Assembly: GCF_014646935.1 (NCBI RefSeq)
Contig: NZ_BMOF01000020.1
Location: 1-36,429, forward strand
Origin: Calditerricola satsumensis
GTDB taxonomy: Bacteria; Bacillota; Bacilli; Calditerricolales; Calditerricolaceae
Length of the DNA stretch: 36,429 bases
Direction: 5' to 3'
Shown here: one piece after another, positions 14,639 through 25,927 of the stretch
Position numbering within the stretch: the first letter of the stretch is position 1
Layout of the letters: the number at the start of each line of letters is the position of its first letter
Position numbers and translations under genes: made by a program
Notes under the pieces: generated by a model
The model's input: the letters and a program-made list of their open reading frames with translations, nothing else
What the model was told of the DNA's origin: nothing
The model's database searches: none

Positions 14639-16330
14639 TTACGCCGTCTCGATGTCGCGCGCCGCCTCCAAGCCCAGCTCGCGGATGGCCATCTCGCGCA
14701 GCTTGTACTTCTGCACCTTTCCCGAAGCGGTCATCGGGTATTCGTCGACGAACTTCACGTATTTGGGGATCTTGTAGTGGGCGATCTTCCCCTCGCAGTA
14801 GGCGCGCACCTCATCCTCCGTCATCGTCTCCCCCGGCTTGAGGCGGATGAAGGCCATCACCTGCTCGCCGTAGACGGGATCCGGCACCCCCACCACCTGC
14901 ACGTCCAGAATTTTCGGATGGGTGTAAAGAAACTCCTCGATTTCCCGCGGGTAGATGTTCTCGCCGCCGCGGATGATCATGTCCTTCAGCCGCCCGGTGA
15001 TGTTGACGTAGCCCTCTTCGTCCATCACGGCGATGTCGCCCGTGTGCAGCCACCCCTCGGCGTCGATGGCCTGGGCCGTCTGCTCCGGCATCTTGTAGTA
15101 GCCCTTCATGACGAGGTACCCCCGCGTGCACAGCTCCCCCGGCACGCCCGGCGGCACCGGTTCGCCCGTCTGCGGGTCGACGATCTTCACCTCGGTGTGC
15201 GGCAGCGGCCGCCCGACGGTGGTGACGCGCCGCTCCAGCGGATCGTCGACCGACGTTTGGGTGATCACGGGCGAGGATTCCGTCTGCCCGTAGGCGATGG
15301 TGATCTCCCGGCAGCCCATCCGCTCGACCACCTGGCGCATCACCTCGATCGGGCACGGCGATCCGGCCATGATGCCCGTGCGCAGCGAGGACAGGTCGTA
15401 GCGGCCAAAATCCGGATGGGCCAGCTCGGCGATGAACATCGTCGGGACGCCGTACAGGGCCGTGCAGCGCTCCTTTTCCACCGCCTCGAGCACCTTCTGG
15501 GCGTCAAAGGCGATGAGCGGCACCATCGTCGCCCCGACGGAGACGCAGCCCAGCGTGCCCATGACGCAGCCGAAGCAGTGGAAGAAGGGCACGGGAATGC
15601 ACAACCGGTCTTCGTGGGTCAGGCGCATCTGGGCGACGACGAGGCGCGCGTTGTTGACGATGTTGACGTGGGTGAGCATCACGCCCTTCGGGAACCCCGT
15701 CGTCCCCGATGTGTACTGCATGTTGATCACGTCATCGGGGCTGAGCTGGGCGGCGCGCGCGTCAAGCTCCGCGTCGGACACCTCGGCGCCCAGGGCCACC
15801 ACGTCCGACCAATGCAGGTAGCCGGGGCGGCGCGGCTCGTCGAGGAGCACCACGTGGCGCAGCTTGGGCAGGCGACCGCAGCGCACGGCCGAAACGGCGG
15901 CTTCGCCCGCCGTCGAAGGCATCGTTCCCGCGGCCAGCTCGGGACACAGTTCCTCCACCATGGCCACGTAGTCGCTGCGCTTAAATCCGTTGGTCAGAAA
16001 GAGGGCCACGCTGTCGGACTGTTCGAGCAGATAGGCCAGCTCGGACGTGCGGTAATTCGTGTTCACCGTGACGAGCACGGCGCCGATGGTGGCCGAGGCA
16101 AACTGCAGGATCACCCATTCCGGGACGTTCGGCGCCCAGACCGCAATGTGCTCGCCCTTCTGGATGCCCAGCCGCATCAGGCCCTTGGCCGCCTGTCGCA
16201 CGCGGTCACGAAATTCGCGGTACGTCAGGCGCAACCCCAGCTCCGGATAGACGAGCGCTTCGCGGTCGGCAAACCGCTGCGCCGTCTCGTCGAGCAACTG
16301 GCCAATGGTCTTGTGCACCAACTCCGTCAT
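14639..16330 (-). CDS. AMP-dependent acyl-CoA synthetase
   Basis: About 563 aa, full length. It activates a fatty or related carboxylic acid to its CoA thioester through an acyl-AMP. The P-loop is [21 protein letters not shown]5 is [11 protein letters not shown], the hinge and [20 protein letters not shown] are complete, HTGD is present, and the catalytic Lys is in MTASGKVQK. The ATG at 16330 has GGGAGG upstream. It lies 64 nt after the acyl-CoA dehydrogenase gene and shares its transcript and terminator. The family resembles YngI-type medium/long-chain synthetases; chain length is not predictable here. Confidence 0.92.
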   Translation of the reverse strand: MTELVHKTIGQLLDETAQRFADREALVYPELGLRLTYREFRDRVRQAAKGLMRLGIQKGEHIAVWAPNVPEWVILQFASATIGAVLVTVNTNYRTSELAYLLEQSDSVALFLTNGFKRSDYVAMVEELCPELAAGTMPSTAGEAAVSAVRCGRLPKLRHVVLLDEPRRPGYLHWSDVVALGAEVSDAELDARAAQLSPDDVINMQYTSGTTGFPKGVMLTHVNIVNNARLVVAQMRLTHEDRLCIPVPFFHCFGCVMGTLGCVSVGATMVPLIAFDAQKVLEAVEKERCTALYGVPTMFIAELAHPDFGRYDLSSLRTGIMAGSPCPIEVMRQVVERMGCREITIAYGQTESSPVITQTSVDDPLERRVTTVGRPLPHTEVKIVDPQTGEPVPPGVPGELCTRGYLVMKGYYKMPEQTAQAIDAEGWLHTGDIAVMDEEGYVNITGRLKDMIIRGGENIYPREIEEFLYTHPKILDVQVVGVPDPVYGEQVMAFIRLKPGETMTEDEVRAYCEGKIAHYKIPKYVKFVDEYPMTASGKVQKYKLREMAIRELGLEAARDIETA

Positions 16331-16394
16331 CCTTTCAACCTCCCGCTGACGTGTGATGGCACGAGCGCAATTCGCCTCCGGGTTCCGGCTTTTC

Positions 16395-17543
16395 TCAGTC
16401 GTCGAGGCACCCGATTTCCCGGGCAATGACCATGCGCTGCACTTCCGACGTCCCCTCGCCGATTTCCAGAAGCCGCGCGTCGCGGTAGAGGCGCTCCACC
16501 TGGTAGTCGCGCATGTAGCCGTACCCGCCGTGAATCTGGATGGCCTGGTGGCACACCTCGGTGCAGATCTCCGAGGCGTACAGCTTGGCCATCGCCGCCT
16601 CCTTGGTAAAGGGTCGTCCCTGGTCCTTCAGCCACGCCGCCTTGTACACCATGTTCCGCGCCAGCTCGATCTTCATGGCCATGTCGGCCAGCTTGAACTG
16701 GATGGCCTGGAACCGCGAGATGGCCTGGCCGAACTGGCGGCGCTGCTTGGCGTAGGCCAGGGCGCGCTCAAAGGCCGCCTGAGCGATGCCCACGGCCATG
16801 GCCCCGATGCCGATGCGCCCGCCGTCAAGGGTGGCAAGGAACTGCTTGAACCCCTCCCCTTCCTTGCCCAGCAGGTTCTCGACGGGGACGCGGACATTTT
16901 CCAGGATCAGCTCCGTCGTGTTCGACGACTTGAGGCCCATCTTCTCGTAGTTGGCGAGGACGCGGAAGCCGGGCGCGTCGGTGGGCACGATGATGGCGCT
17001 GATGCCCCGCTTGCCTTTGGATTTGTCGGTCACCGCCGTCAGGGCGAGGAATTTGGCGTAACTGGCGTTCGTGATGAAACACTTCGTCCCGTTGATCACC
17101 CATTCGTCGCCGTCGCGCACCGCCGTCGTGCGCGTTCCCCCCGCGTCGGACCCGGCACCCGGCTCGGTCAAGCCGAAGGCGCCCAGCGTCTCCCCGCGAC
17201 ACAGCGGCACGAGGTAGCGCTGCTTCTGCTCCTCGGTGCCAAAGAGGTAGATGGGCGCCGCGCCCAGGGAGATGTGCGCCGAATAGGTGATGCCGACCGA
17301 GGCGTCGGCCCGGCTCAGCTCTTCCACCACGATGGCAAAGCTGATCGTGTCGGCGCCGCCGCCCCCGTACTTCTCCGGAAAAGGAAGTCCCATCAGCTCC
17401 AGCTCGGCCATCTTCGCGAAAATCTCGCGGGGGAACCGGCCCGTCCGGTCCCGCTCTTCGGCCCCGGGGGCCACCTCGCCTTCTGCAAAATCGCGCACCA
17501 GGTTGCGGATCATTTTCTGCTCGGTGGTCAGCTCGAAATTCAC
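16395..17543 (-). CDS. Acyl-CoA dehydrogenase
   Basis: 382 aa. The FAD enzyme of the first beta-oxidation step, or the equivalent branched-chain step. Hallmarks are [15 protein letters not shown] (FAD/substrate loop), [14 protein letters not shown], the [21 protein letters not shown] helix, [21 protein letters not shown] and the C-terminal [11 protein letters not shown], whose Glu is the catalytic base in short-chain enzymes. Start GTG 17543 follows AAGGAGGAGAT. It is the first gene of a two-gene operon with the synthetase. The best fit is the MmgC/AcdA short-chain group. Confidence 0.93.
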   Translation of the reverse strand: MNFELTTEQKMIRNLVRDFAEGEVAPGAEERDRTGRFPREIFAKMAELELMGLPFPEKYGGGGADTISFAIVVEELSRADASVGITYSAHISLGAAPIYLFGTEEQKQRYLVPLCRGETLGAFGLTEPGAGSDAGGTRTTAVRDGDEWVINGTKCFITNASYAKFLALTAVTDKSKGKRGISAIIVPTDAPGFRVLANYEKMGLKSSNTTELILENVRVPVENLLGKEGEGFKQFLATLDGGRIGIGAMAVGIAQAAFERALAYAKQRRQFGQAISRFQAIQFKLADMAMKIELARNMVYKAAWLKDQGRPFTKEAAMAKLYASEICTEVCHQAIQIHGGYGYMRDYQVERLYRDARLLEIGEGTSEVQRMVIAREIGCLDD

Positions 17544-17588
17544 CTCGATCTCCTCCTTTCCGCTTAGCCACGGCGCGGCACACTCCTG

Positions 17589-17606
17589 ACTGAGCGTTTG
17601 TTCAGT
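17589..17606. promoter_or_regulatory. Palindromic operator candidate upstream of acd
   Basis: ACTGAgCgtttGtTCAGT: ACTGA and TCAGT half-sites with an internal C/G match. It lies between the predicted transcription start and the acd RBS. Size and symmetry fit a TetR-family regulator of fatty-acid use, but the bases differ from the B. subtilis FadR box. Confidence 0.45.
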
Positions 17607-17644
17607 TGCGGTTTACACCCCACACGGCAATCGCTTACAAAACC

Positions 17645-17673
17645 ATTATAATTCCGCAAGTTTGTTTATGCAA
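17645..17673 (-). promoter_or_regulatory. Sigma-A promoter of the acd-acs operon
   Basis: Minus strand TTGCAT (17668-17673), a 17-nt spacer, and a perfect TATAAT (17645-17650), about 100 nt before the acd start. Confidence 0.75.
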
Positions 17674-17851
17674 GAATATTCGAAACTACACGGGCGAACC
17701 GTCGATTCTGTCAATTTCTCGCGAGACGGTGTAAGCGCTTCAATCCGCCCAAAGACGGGCGAATTTTTCCCCTTCCCGTCACAATTGAGATTTGCAATGG
17801 CGACCAAAACCCGGTAAAATGAGAACCAAAACGGAGGAAAACTGGCAACCG
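17674..17851. other. AT-richer intergenic stretch
   Basis: A gap between the acd promoter and the sigA terminator. It is notably AT-richer than the genes. I see no supported ORF or RNA. Confidence 0.5.
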
Positions 17852-17885
17852 AAAACAAAAACGGACGGAGCCACTCCCCCGTCCG
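17852..17885 (-). terminator. Intrinsic terminator after sigA
   Basis: Minus strand: CGGACGG and CCGTCCG flank a 10-nt loop and are followed by TTTTTGTTTT. It lies about 120 nt beyond the sigA stop. Confidence 0.75.
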
Positions 17886-18005
17886 CACGAACCGACGGTG
17901 AACCATACGTAACGCGATCGATTGAAGGCAACCGGCGCGCCGGGAGAGCGCACCGGCACACCGCAACGAGACCAAGGCCGGCGCGCCAGACACCGAGCGA
18001 GCCGT

Positions 18006-19145
18006 TTACTCAAGGAAATCTTTCAACCGCTTGCTTCGGCTCGGATGGCGCAGTTTCCGCAGCGCTTTGGCCTCGATCTGACGGATGCGCTCCCGCGTGA
18101 CGCCGAAGACCTTCCCCACTTCCTCCAGCGTCCGCGCTCGCCCATCGTCCAGGCCAAAGCGCAAGCGAAGCACGTTTTCTTCGCGCTCGGTGAGCGTGCT
18201 CAGCACCTCTTCCAGTTGCTCCTTCAGAAGCTCGTACGCGGCGGCATCGGCGGGCGCCGGCGCATCTTGGTCCTCGATAAAATCGCCGAGGTGCGAGTCG
18301 TCCTCCTCGCCGATCGGCGTCTCAAGGGACACCGGCTCCTGGGCAATCTTCATGATCTCCCGCACCTTTTCCGGCGTCATGCCCATTTCCTTGGCGATCT
18401 CTTCCGGCGTGGGTTCGCGGCCAAGCTCTTGGAGCAGCTGGCGAGAGACGCGAATCAGCTTGTTGATCGTCTCGACCATGTGCACGGGGATGCGAATCGT
18501 TCGCGCCTGGTCGGCAATGGCCCGCGTGATGGCCTGCCGAATCCACCACGTCGCGTAGGTGCTGAACTTGTACCCTTTGCGGTAGTCGAACTTTTCGACG
18601 GCCTTGATCAGGCCCATGTTCCCTTCCTGAATGAGATCGAGGAAGAGCATGCCGCGTCCCACATAGCGCTTGGCGATGGAGACAACCAGCCGCAAGTTGG
18701 CTTCAGCCAGCCGCTTCTTCGCCTCCTCGTCTCCTTGCTCAATTCGCTTCGCGAGCTCGATTTCCTCCTCGGCGGTCAGAAGCGGCACCCGCCCGATCTC
18801 CTTCAGGTACATGCGAACGGGGTCGTTGATCTTGACGTCGGCCGGCAAGTTCAAATCATCGTCATAATCCAAGGACTCGTCAAGGTCCAACGCGTCGCCG
18901 CCTTCCAGGTCGATCGGCTCTTCCGCCTCGCCGGCCACCTCAATGCCCTGCTCGTTGAGGTACTCATAGAACTCGTCGATCTGCTCGGGATCCAGTTCAA
19001 AAGGAGAGAGCCGGTCCATGATTTCCTGATAGGTCAATTCGCCGCGCTTTTTCCCCAATTCGACCAGCTGCTCTTTGACCTGTTCGAGGGTGAGTTCTTC
19101 GTCCCGTTGTTTCTTTTCTTTCCCTTTCTCTTTCCCTTTCGCCAT
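18006..19145 (-). CDS. sigA: Primary sigma factor SigA/RpoD
   Basis: 379 aa, the normal Bacillus length. Region 1.1 is short and starts with a Lys/Glu run. Regions 1.2-2.4 include [17 protein letters not shown], the core-binding [20 protein letters not shown] and the -10 recognition helix [16 protein letters not shown]. Region 4.2 ([20 protein letters not shown]) reads the -35 box. The ATG follows GGAGGGAGTATC. It lies 21 nt after dnaG, the conserved macromolecular-synthesis arrangement without rpsU. Confidence 0.98.
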   Translation of the reverse strand: MAKGKEKGKEKKQRDEELTLEQVKEQLVELGKKRGELTYQEIMDRLSPFELDPEQIDEFYEYLNEQGIEVAGEAEEPIDLEGGDALDLDESLDYDDDLNLPADVKINDPVRMYLKEIGRVPLLTAEEEIELAKRIEQGDEEAKKRLAEANLRLVVSIAKRYVGRGMLFLDLIQEGNMGLIKAVEKFDYRKGYKFSTYATWWIRQAITRAIADQARTIRIPVHMVETINKLIRVSRQLLQELGREPTPEEIAKEMGMTPEKVREIMKIAQEPVSLETPIGEEDDSHLGDFIEDQDAPAPADAAAYELLKEQLEEVLSTLTEREENVLRLRFGLDDGRARTLEEVGKVFGVTRERIRQIEAKALRKLRHPSRSKRLKDFLE

Positions 19146-19166
19146 GATACTCCCTCCTTCCCGGGT

Positions 19167-20999
19167 TTATGCAAGCGCTTCGCCCGATTTCACGCGCCGC
19201 TTGAGGGCGATGATCTCGGTTCCGATGGCGGCGGCCCGCGCAAAATCCCCTGCCCGCTCGGCTTCCCGCTGCGCCTCCTTGAGCCGGGCAATCTCGCGTT
19301 CCAGCGGATAGTCCAGCACGCGGCGGATGCATTCGTGCAGCTGGCGCTCGTCGAGGACTTCGGCGCCTTCCAGCATGGCCAGTTCCGAGGCAAGTTCGAC
19401 AAGCGCCTCGTCGCGCAGCGTCTGCAAGAAGCGTCCGGGGTCCGGTTCGTTGCCGGACGCATAATACGCGTACAGATACGCCGCGAGCGCCGCGTGTTCG
19501 TCCACGTTAAAGGCGTCCCCGATTTTTTCTTGCACAAGACGCGCAACCGCCGCATCCCGCATCATGCGGGCCAGGAGCAACCGTTCCGCGTTCTGGAACG
19601 CCGGATAGGTCGGTTTGACGACCAAAGTCCCGCCAGGATTTCTACTAGTATTCCCTTCACTAGCAAGATTAACCCGTTCCGCCTTTGCTTTCAGGCGTTT
19701 GTACACGTTCCACTGTTCGCGCTTCAAGGCCTCCAGCGAGAGGTGGAACTCCTCGGCCAGCTGGCGGAGGTAGTGGTCGCGCTCGACCGCGCTCGGCACG
19801 TGGGCGAGTTCCGCCAGACAATCGCGGATGTACCGCATCCGCTCGACCTCATCGCGCAGATCGCGGCCCTTGCGCAAATAGCGCAGGGTGAAGGCCATAA
19901 AGGAGACGGCGCCGCCCAGAACGTGGTCCCGAAAATGCGCCGCACCGCGCTCCCGGATGACGTCGTCGGGATCCATCCCGTCCGGCAAAAGGGCCACCTT
20001 GACCAAACATCCCGCCTCACGCAGGACGAGGCCGGCCTTGCGCGCCGCCTCCATTCCCGCTTCGTCCCCGTCGTAACAGATCACCACCTGTTCGGCGTTG
20101 CGCCGCAGAATGCGCGCCTGCTCTGGGGAAAGCGCGGTGCCCAGCGTGGCCACGGCATTCTCGACGCCGGCCTGATGCGCGGCCACGACATCAAGGTAGC
20201 CTTCCATCAGCACCGCCTGCTGCCGTTGGCGGATCGCCTTGCGCGCCCGATGCAAATTAAAAAGCAGGGCGCTCTTTTGGAACAGCGGCGTTTCCGGGCT
20301 GTTCAGGTACTTCGGCTCCCCCGGCCCAAGAATGCGGCCGCCAAAGGCGACGACCTGGCCTTGGCCGTCGCAGATGGGAAACATCACCCGGCGGCGAAAG
20401 CGGTCGACGTAGGTGCCGCGCGAAGCGGAATAAGCGACCAGTCCTGCTTTTTCCATGAGCGGGAGGGAAAATTTTCGGCGGGCGAGAAACTTGGCCACGG
20501 CATCCGGCGCGTCCGGCGCGTACCCCAGCTGAAACGCCGCCATCGTGTCGTCCGCCACACCGCGCTGCCGCAGATAGGCGCGTGCACGTTCCCCATATTC
20601 TGTATGCGTGAGGAGATACTGATAGAACCGGGCCACGAGGTGGTAGGCCTCGCGCATGGCCGCCCGTTCCCGGTCGGCGCGCGTTTCCTCCTCCTTCCGC
20701 TCCGGTTCCGGAAAGGGCAAGCCGGCCCGGCGCGCGAGCACGCGCACCGCCTCGACAAAATCGAGGTTTTCGATCTCCATCAGAAAGGTGATGACGTTCC
20801 CTCCCACCCCGCACCCAAAGCAGTGGAAGATCTGCTTTTCGGGCGATACGGAGAAGGAGGGCGTTTTTTCGGCGTGGAAGGGACACAGGCCGAAGTAGTT
20901 TCGCCCGCTCCGCTTGAGGTGCACGTATTCGCTGACGAGATCGACAATGTCGACGCGGCTCCGGATTTCGTCAAGGAACGACTCGGGAATGCGCGGCAT
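19167..20999 (-). CDS. dnaG: DNA primase DnaG
   Basis: About 610 aa. Makes RNA primers for replication. The N-terminal zinc ribbon is CPFHAEKTPSFSVSPEKQIF followed by HCFGCG. The TOPRIM core has EGYLDVVAAHQAG with the metal-binding Glu and CYDGDEAG with the DxD pair. The C-terminal helicase-binding region (about residues 450-610) is present. The ATG at 20999 has AAAGGAG and a GGGGGGA run upstream; the longer frame to 21098 has no conserved sequence. It is cotranscribed with sigA. Confidence 0.97.
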   Translation of the reverse strand: MPRIPESFLDEIRSRVDIVDLVSEYVHLKRSGRNYFGLCPFHAEKTPSFSVSPEKQIFHCFGCGVGGNVITFLMEIENLDFVEAVRVLARRAGLPFPEPERKEEETRADRERAAMREAYHLVARFYQYLLTHTEYGERARAYLRQRGVADDTMAAFQLGYAPDAPDAVAKFLARRKFSLPLMEKAGLVAYSASRGTYVDRFRRRVMFPICDGQGQVVAFGGRILGPGEPKYLNSPETPLFQKSALLFNLHRARKAIRQRQQAVLMEGYLDVVAAHQAGVENAVATLGTALSPEQARILRRNAEQVVICYDGDEAGMEAARKAGLVLREAGCLVKVALLPDGMDPDDVIRERGAAHFRDHVLGGAVSFMAFTLRYLRKGRDLRDEVERMRYIRDCLAELAHVPSAVERDHYLRQLAEEFHLSLEALKREQWNVYKRLKAKAERVNLASEGNTSRNPGGTLVVKPTYPAFQNAERLLLARMMRDAAVARLVQEKIGDAFNVDEHAALAAYLYAYYASGNEPDPGRFLQTLRDEALVELASELAMLEGAEVLDERQLHECIRRVLDYPLEREIARLKEAQREAERAGDFARAAAIGTEIIALKRRVKSGEALA

Positions 21000-21233
21000 C
21001 GGTCTCCCCCCTCTCCTTTGGAAGGGGAGCGGGTACGGCAAACCGTACCCATACAATTCGGCGCAACACGAAAAACTCCTGCTGAAAACCGTTTCCAATG
21101 AGGCGGGATAACCGAAAACACGCCCCGGGACAGAACCCTAGGGGCTTTAGGTTATAAGGTTATTCTACGTCCTCGCGCCGTTTACCTCCCGACCCGGATA
21201 AGTTGCAATGTTGGCAATTTTCCATAAAGTGGT
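21000..21233. other. ppdK-dnaG intergenic, AT-rich patch
   Basis: An AT-rich patch around 21145-21165 includes tandem GGTTATAAGGTTAT. It is a likely place for the dnaG-sigA promoter, but no -35/-10 pair met a fair spacing test. Nothing else is visible. Confidence 0.4.
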
Positions 21234-21272
21234 GCGGGGAAGCGCCCGTTTGTTGTTCGGGCGCTTCCCCGC
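21234..21272 (-). terminator. 15-bp perfect hairpin after ppdK
   Basis: GCGGGGAAGCGCCCG and its exact complement flank a 9-nt loop, 34 nt beyond the ppdK stop. Neither strand has a real T-tract after it, so it may be a terminator of unusual type, an mRNA 3' stabiliser or an attenuator for dnaG. Confidence 0.6.
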
Positions 21273-21305
21273 ATTTGTCGATCGGCCGCGACGCGTGGCG
21301 CCACA

Positions 21306-23980
<2,675 letters not shown>

Positions 23981-23981
<1 letters not shown>

Positions 23982-24802
23982 TACCCATTCCTCCTGCCCC
24001 GGAAAAGGTCGAGAATGATTGTGGCCGTTTCCTCGATGGCCTTGTTCGACACGTCGATCACCGGACAGCCGATGCGCTTCATGATCTTCTCGGCGTACGC
24101 CAGTTCTTCCAGGATGCGCGCCATGCTGGCGTAATTGGCTTGGGCGTCGAGGCCAAGGGCCTTGAGCCGTTCGCGGCGAATCTCGTTCAGTTTTTCCGGG
24201 CTGATGGTCAGGCCCACGATTTTTTTCGGCGAGACGCGGAACAGCTCTTCCGGCGGCTCCACTTCCGGAACAAGGGGCACGTTGGCCACCTTCAGCCGCT
24301 TGTGCGCCAGGTACATCGACAGCGGCGTTTTCGACGTGCGCGACACGCCGATGAGCACCACGTCGGCCCGCAGGAGCCCCCGCGGGTCGCGGCCGTCGTC
24401 GTACTTGACGGCAAACTCGATGGCCTCCACCTTGCGGAAATAGTCCTCGTCGAGCTTGCGCACCAGTCCCGGCTGCCGTTTGGGAGGCATGCGCATCACG
24501 TTTTCCAGGGCCTCCAGCATCGGCCCCATGATGTCGACGACGGGTACGCCCGCCTCCCGCGCTTTTTCCCGCAAAAACGCGGCCATTTCCGGAACCACCA
24601 GCGTATATGCAATCAGTCCTTGGGCGTCCTTGGCCATCTGCACGACGTCGAGCAGCGTCTCGTGATCCTCCACATACGGCACGCGCCGAATGTCGACGTT
24701 GGCCCCGTTAAACTGGCTTGCCGCGGCGCGCACCACGAATTCGGCCGTCTCCCCGATGGAATCGGAAACCACGTACACGATGGTCGGCTTTTTCCCGTCG
24801 AT
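23981..24802 (-). CDS. yqfL: PPDK regulatory protein (kinase/phosphorylase)
   Basis: About 273 aa if started at ATC 24802. A bifunctional enzyme that inactivates PPDK by ADP-dependent phosphorylation of its active-site Thr and reverses this with phosphate. Motifs are [15 protein letters not shown] near the N-terminus and the P-loop-like [25 protein letters not shown]. The first canonical start is GTG 24778, which begins at VYVVSDSIG with only a weak GGGAAAAAG upstream. A good GGAGGGAT instead sits 6 nt before an ATC, giving the N-terminus (M)[13 protein letters not shown], like homologues. I prefer ATC but am not certain. The gene is followed directly by its target ppdK. Confidence 0.9.
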
Positions 24803-24847
24803 GGCAGATCCCTCCCCGGAGTCGATTCGGAAGCGGCAAGGACGCCG

Positions 24848-25486
24848 CTAGCGATCGGTTTGCCCCAATTCCACAAAGGCGCGCGTGATCGTCGTCTTCG
24901 TGATGCGGCCCACCACTTCAAGGGCGCGCGGCCCCTTTTCCTTCACCTCGACAACCACAGGCAAGGAGTCGACTTCGTAGTCGATCAGCTTCTTGGCCGC
25001 GTCGTAGAGCGAATCCTCCGGCGTCACGGTGATGATGTTGGGCATGCGCGTCATGATCACGCCCACCGGCAGGTCTTCGAGGCGTTTGCCGCCCAGCGCG
25101 GCCCGCAGCAGGTCCTTCCGCGAGACGACGCCGGCCAGAAGCCCCTCCTCGTTGACCACGTAGAGGGTGCCCACGTCCTCGAGAAAGAGCGTGGTGATGG
25201 CGTCGTAGACCGACGACGCTTCGCGGATGACGACGGGGCGCGCCTTGTAGTCGCTCACCTTCATCTTGCGCAGGCGCTCGGCGAGAAGCTGGTTGCCCGT
25301 CTTGCCGGCGTAAAAATAGCCCACCCGGGGCCGGGCATCCAGGTAGCCGGCCATGGTGAGGATGGCCAGATCAGGTCGAAGCGTGGCGCGGGTCAGGTTG
25401 AGCTTTTCCGCGATCTTCTCGCCAGTGATGGGCCCTTCGTCCTTGACGATCTGCAGGATCTGCTCTTGGCGCTTGGTCAGTTCGAT
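24848..25486 (-). CDS. ccpN: CcpN family transcriptional repressor
   Basis: 212 aa if started at ATC 25486, about the B. subtilis CcpN length. An N-terminal winged HTH (IELTKRQEQILQIV ... LNLTRATLRPDLAIL, residues 1-60) is followed by two CBS domains (about 75-135 and 140-205; TRMPNIITVTPEDSLYDA). CcpN represses gluconeogenic genes and senses energy state. An in-frame TGA 6 nt upstream of the ATC excludes a longer start. The first ATG (25354) would remove most of the HTH. GAGGGGGTGA lies at normal RBS distance from the ATC. It heads the regulator-ppdK operon. Confidence 0.92.
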   Translation of the reverse strand: MELTKRQEQILQIVKDEGPITGEKIAEKLNLTRATLRPDLAILTMAGYLDARPRVGYFYAGKTGNQLLAERLRKMKVSDYKARPVVIREASSVYDAITTLFLEDVGTLYVVNEEGLLAGVVSRKDLLRAALGGKRLEDLPVGVIMTRMPNIITVTPEDSLYDAAKKLIDYEVDSLPVVVEVKEKGPRALEVVGRITKTTITRAFVELGQTDR

Positions 25487-25804
25487 GGCGGGTCACCCCC
25501 TCGCGTTACCGCGCGAAAATGTGTCATACTGTATCCCTTCGGGCCACTTTTAGTATACAACAAAACACCGCGACCTTTTCAACGCTTCGGCTTTGCAACC
25601 GCTTCCGTATTGACGGCGCGGCGCGTGTCGTGGTATCGTTTTGCAGAACCTTGTCTTCGGCGCCGTCGCCCACTGGTGCGGCATCGGCCTGTTCCGGCTG
25701 CTGGCCCTGCTCAAGGACGAGCTGCTGCACCCGGTCGCGCCGGAACCTGCGCGGCCCGTCAGCTCCTGAGGCGGATTGGCTCGGCCACCCGTCGTGGCTC
25801 GCAA
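25487..25804. other. Gene-poor stretch between ccpN and tkt
   Basis: About 320 bases. A weak promoter candidate for ccpN reads TATACT (25552-25557) with TTGAAA 19 nt upstream, which is too wide to be convincing. A possible small plus-strand ORF (25641-25769) is listed separately. Nothing else is supported. Confidence 0.4.
25641..25769 (+). CDS. Possible small protein, 42 aa
   Basis: TTG start, no visible RBS. It reads QNLVFGAVAHWCGIGLFRLL then a charged/proline-rich tail (LKDELLHPVAPEPARPVSS). The amphipathic-hydrophobic first half and natural-looking composition make it more than noise, and it is followed about 35 nt later by a bidirectional terminator. I do not recognise it. It could be a chance frame in GC-rich DNA. 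Confidence 0.25.
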   Translation: MQNLVFGAVAHWCGIGLFRLLALLKDELLHPVAPEPARPVSS

Positions 25805-25849
25805 CAAAAAACGGCGCGTCTCGCCTCGCGCGGCAGACGCGCCGTTTTC
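25805..25849 (-). terminator. Bidirectional intrinsic terminator after tkt
   Basis: ACGGCGCGTCT / AGACGCGCCGT, a perfect 11-bp stem, with TTTTTTGTT after it on the minus strand and TTTTC on the plus strand. It lies about 80 nt past the tkt stop. Confidence 0.8.
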
Positions 25850-25927
25850 ATCTTCACTTGGTTTTTGGCGTTTTTCCCAGCCGTTCCTGCAGATTTTTCG
25901 CGCGGGCCTTTCCGCCGCATGCCCCCT

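Noticed and set aside
17922-21101. 1059-codon plus-strand frame
   Set aside because: Antisense to sigA and dnaG; no domain and no RBS.
21142-21200. dnaG-sigA promoter (TAGAAT / TTATAA hexamers)
   Set aside because: The region is AT-rich but no -35 partner lies at 16-18 nt, so it is not listed as a promoter.
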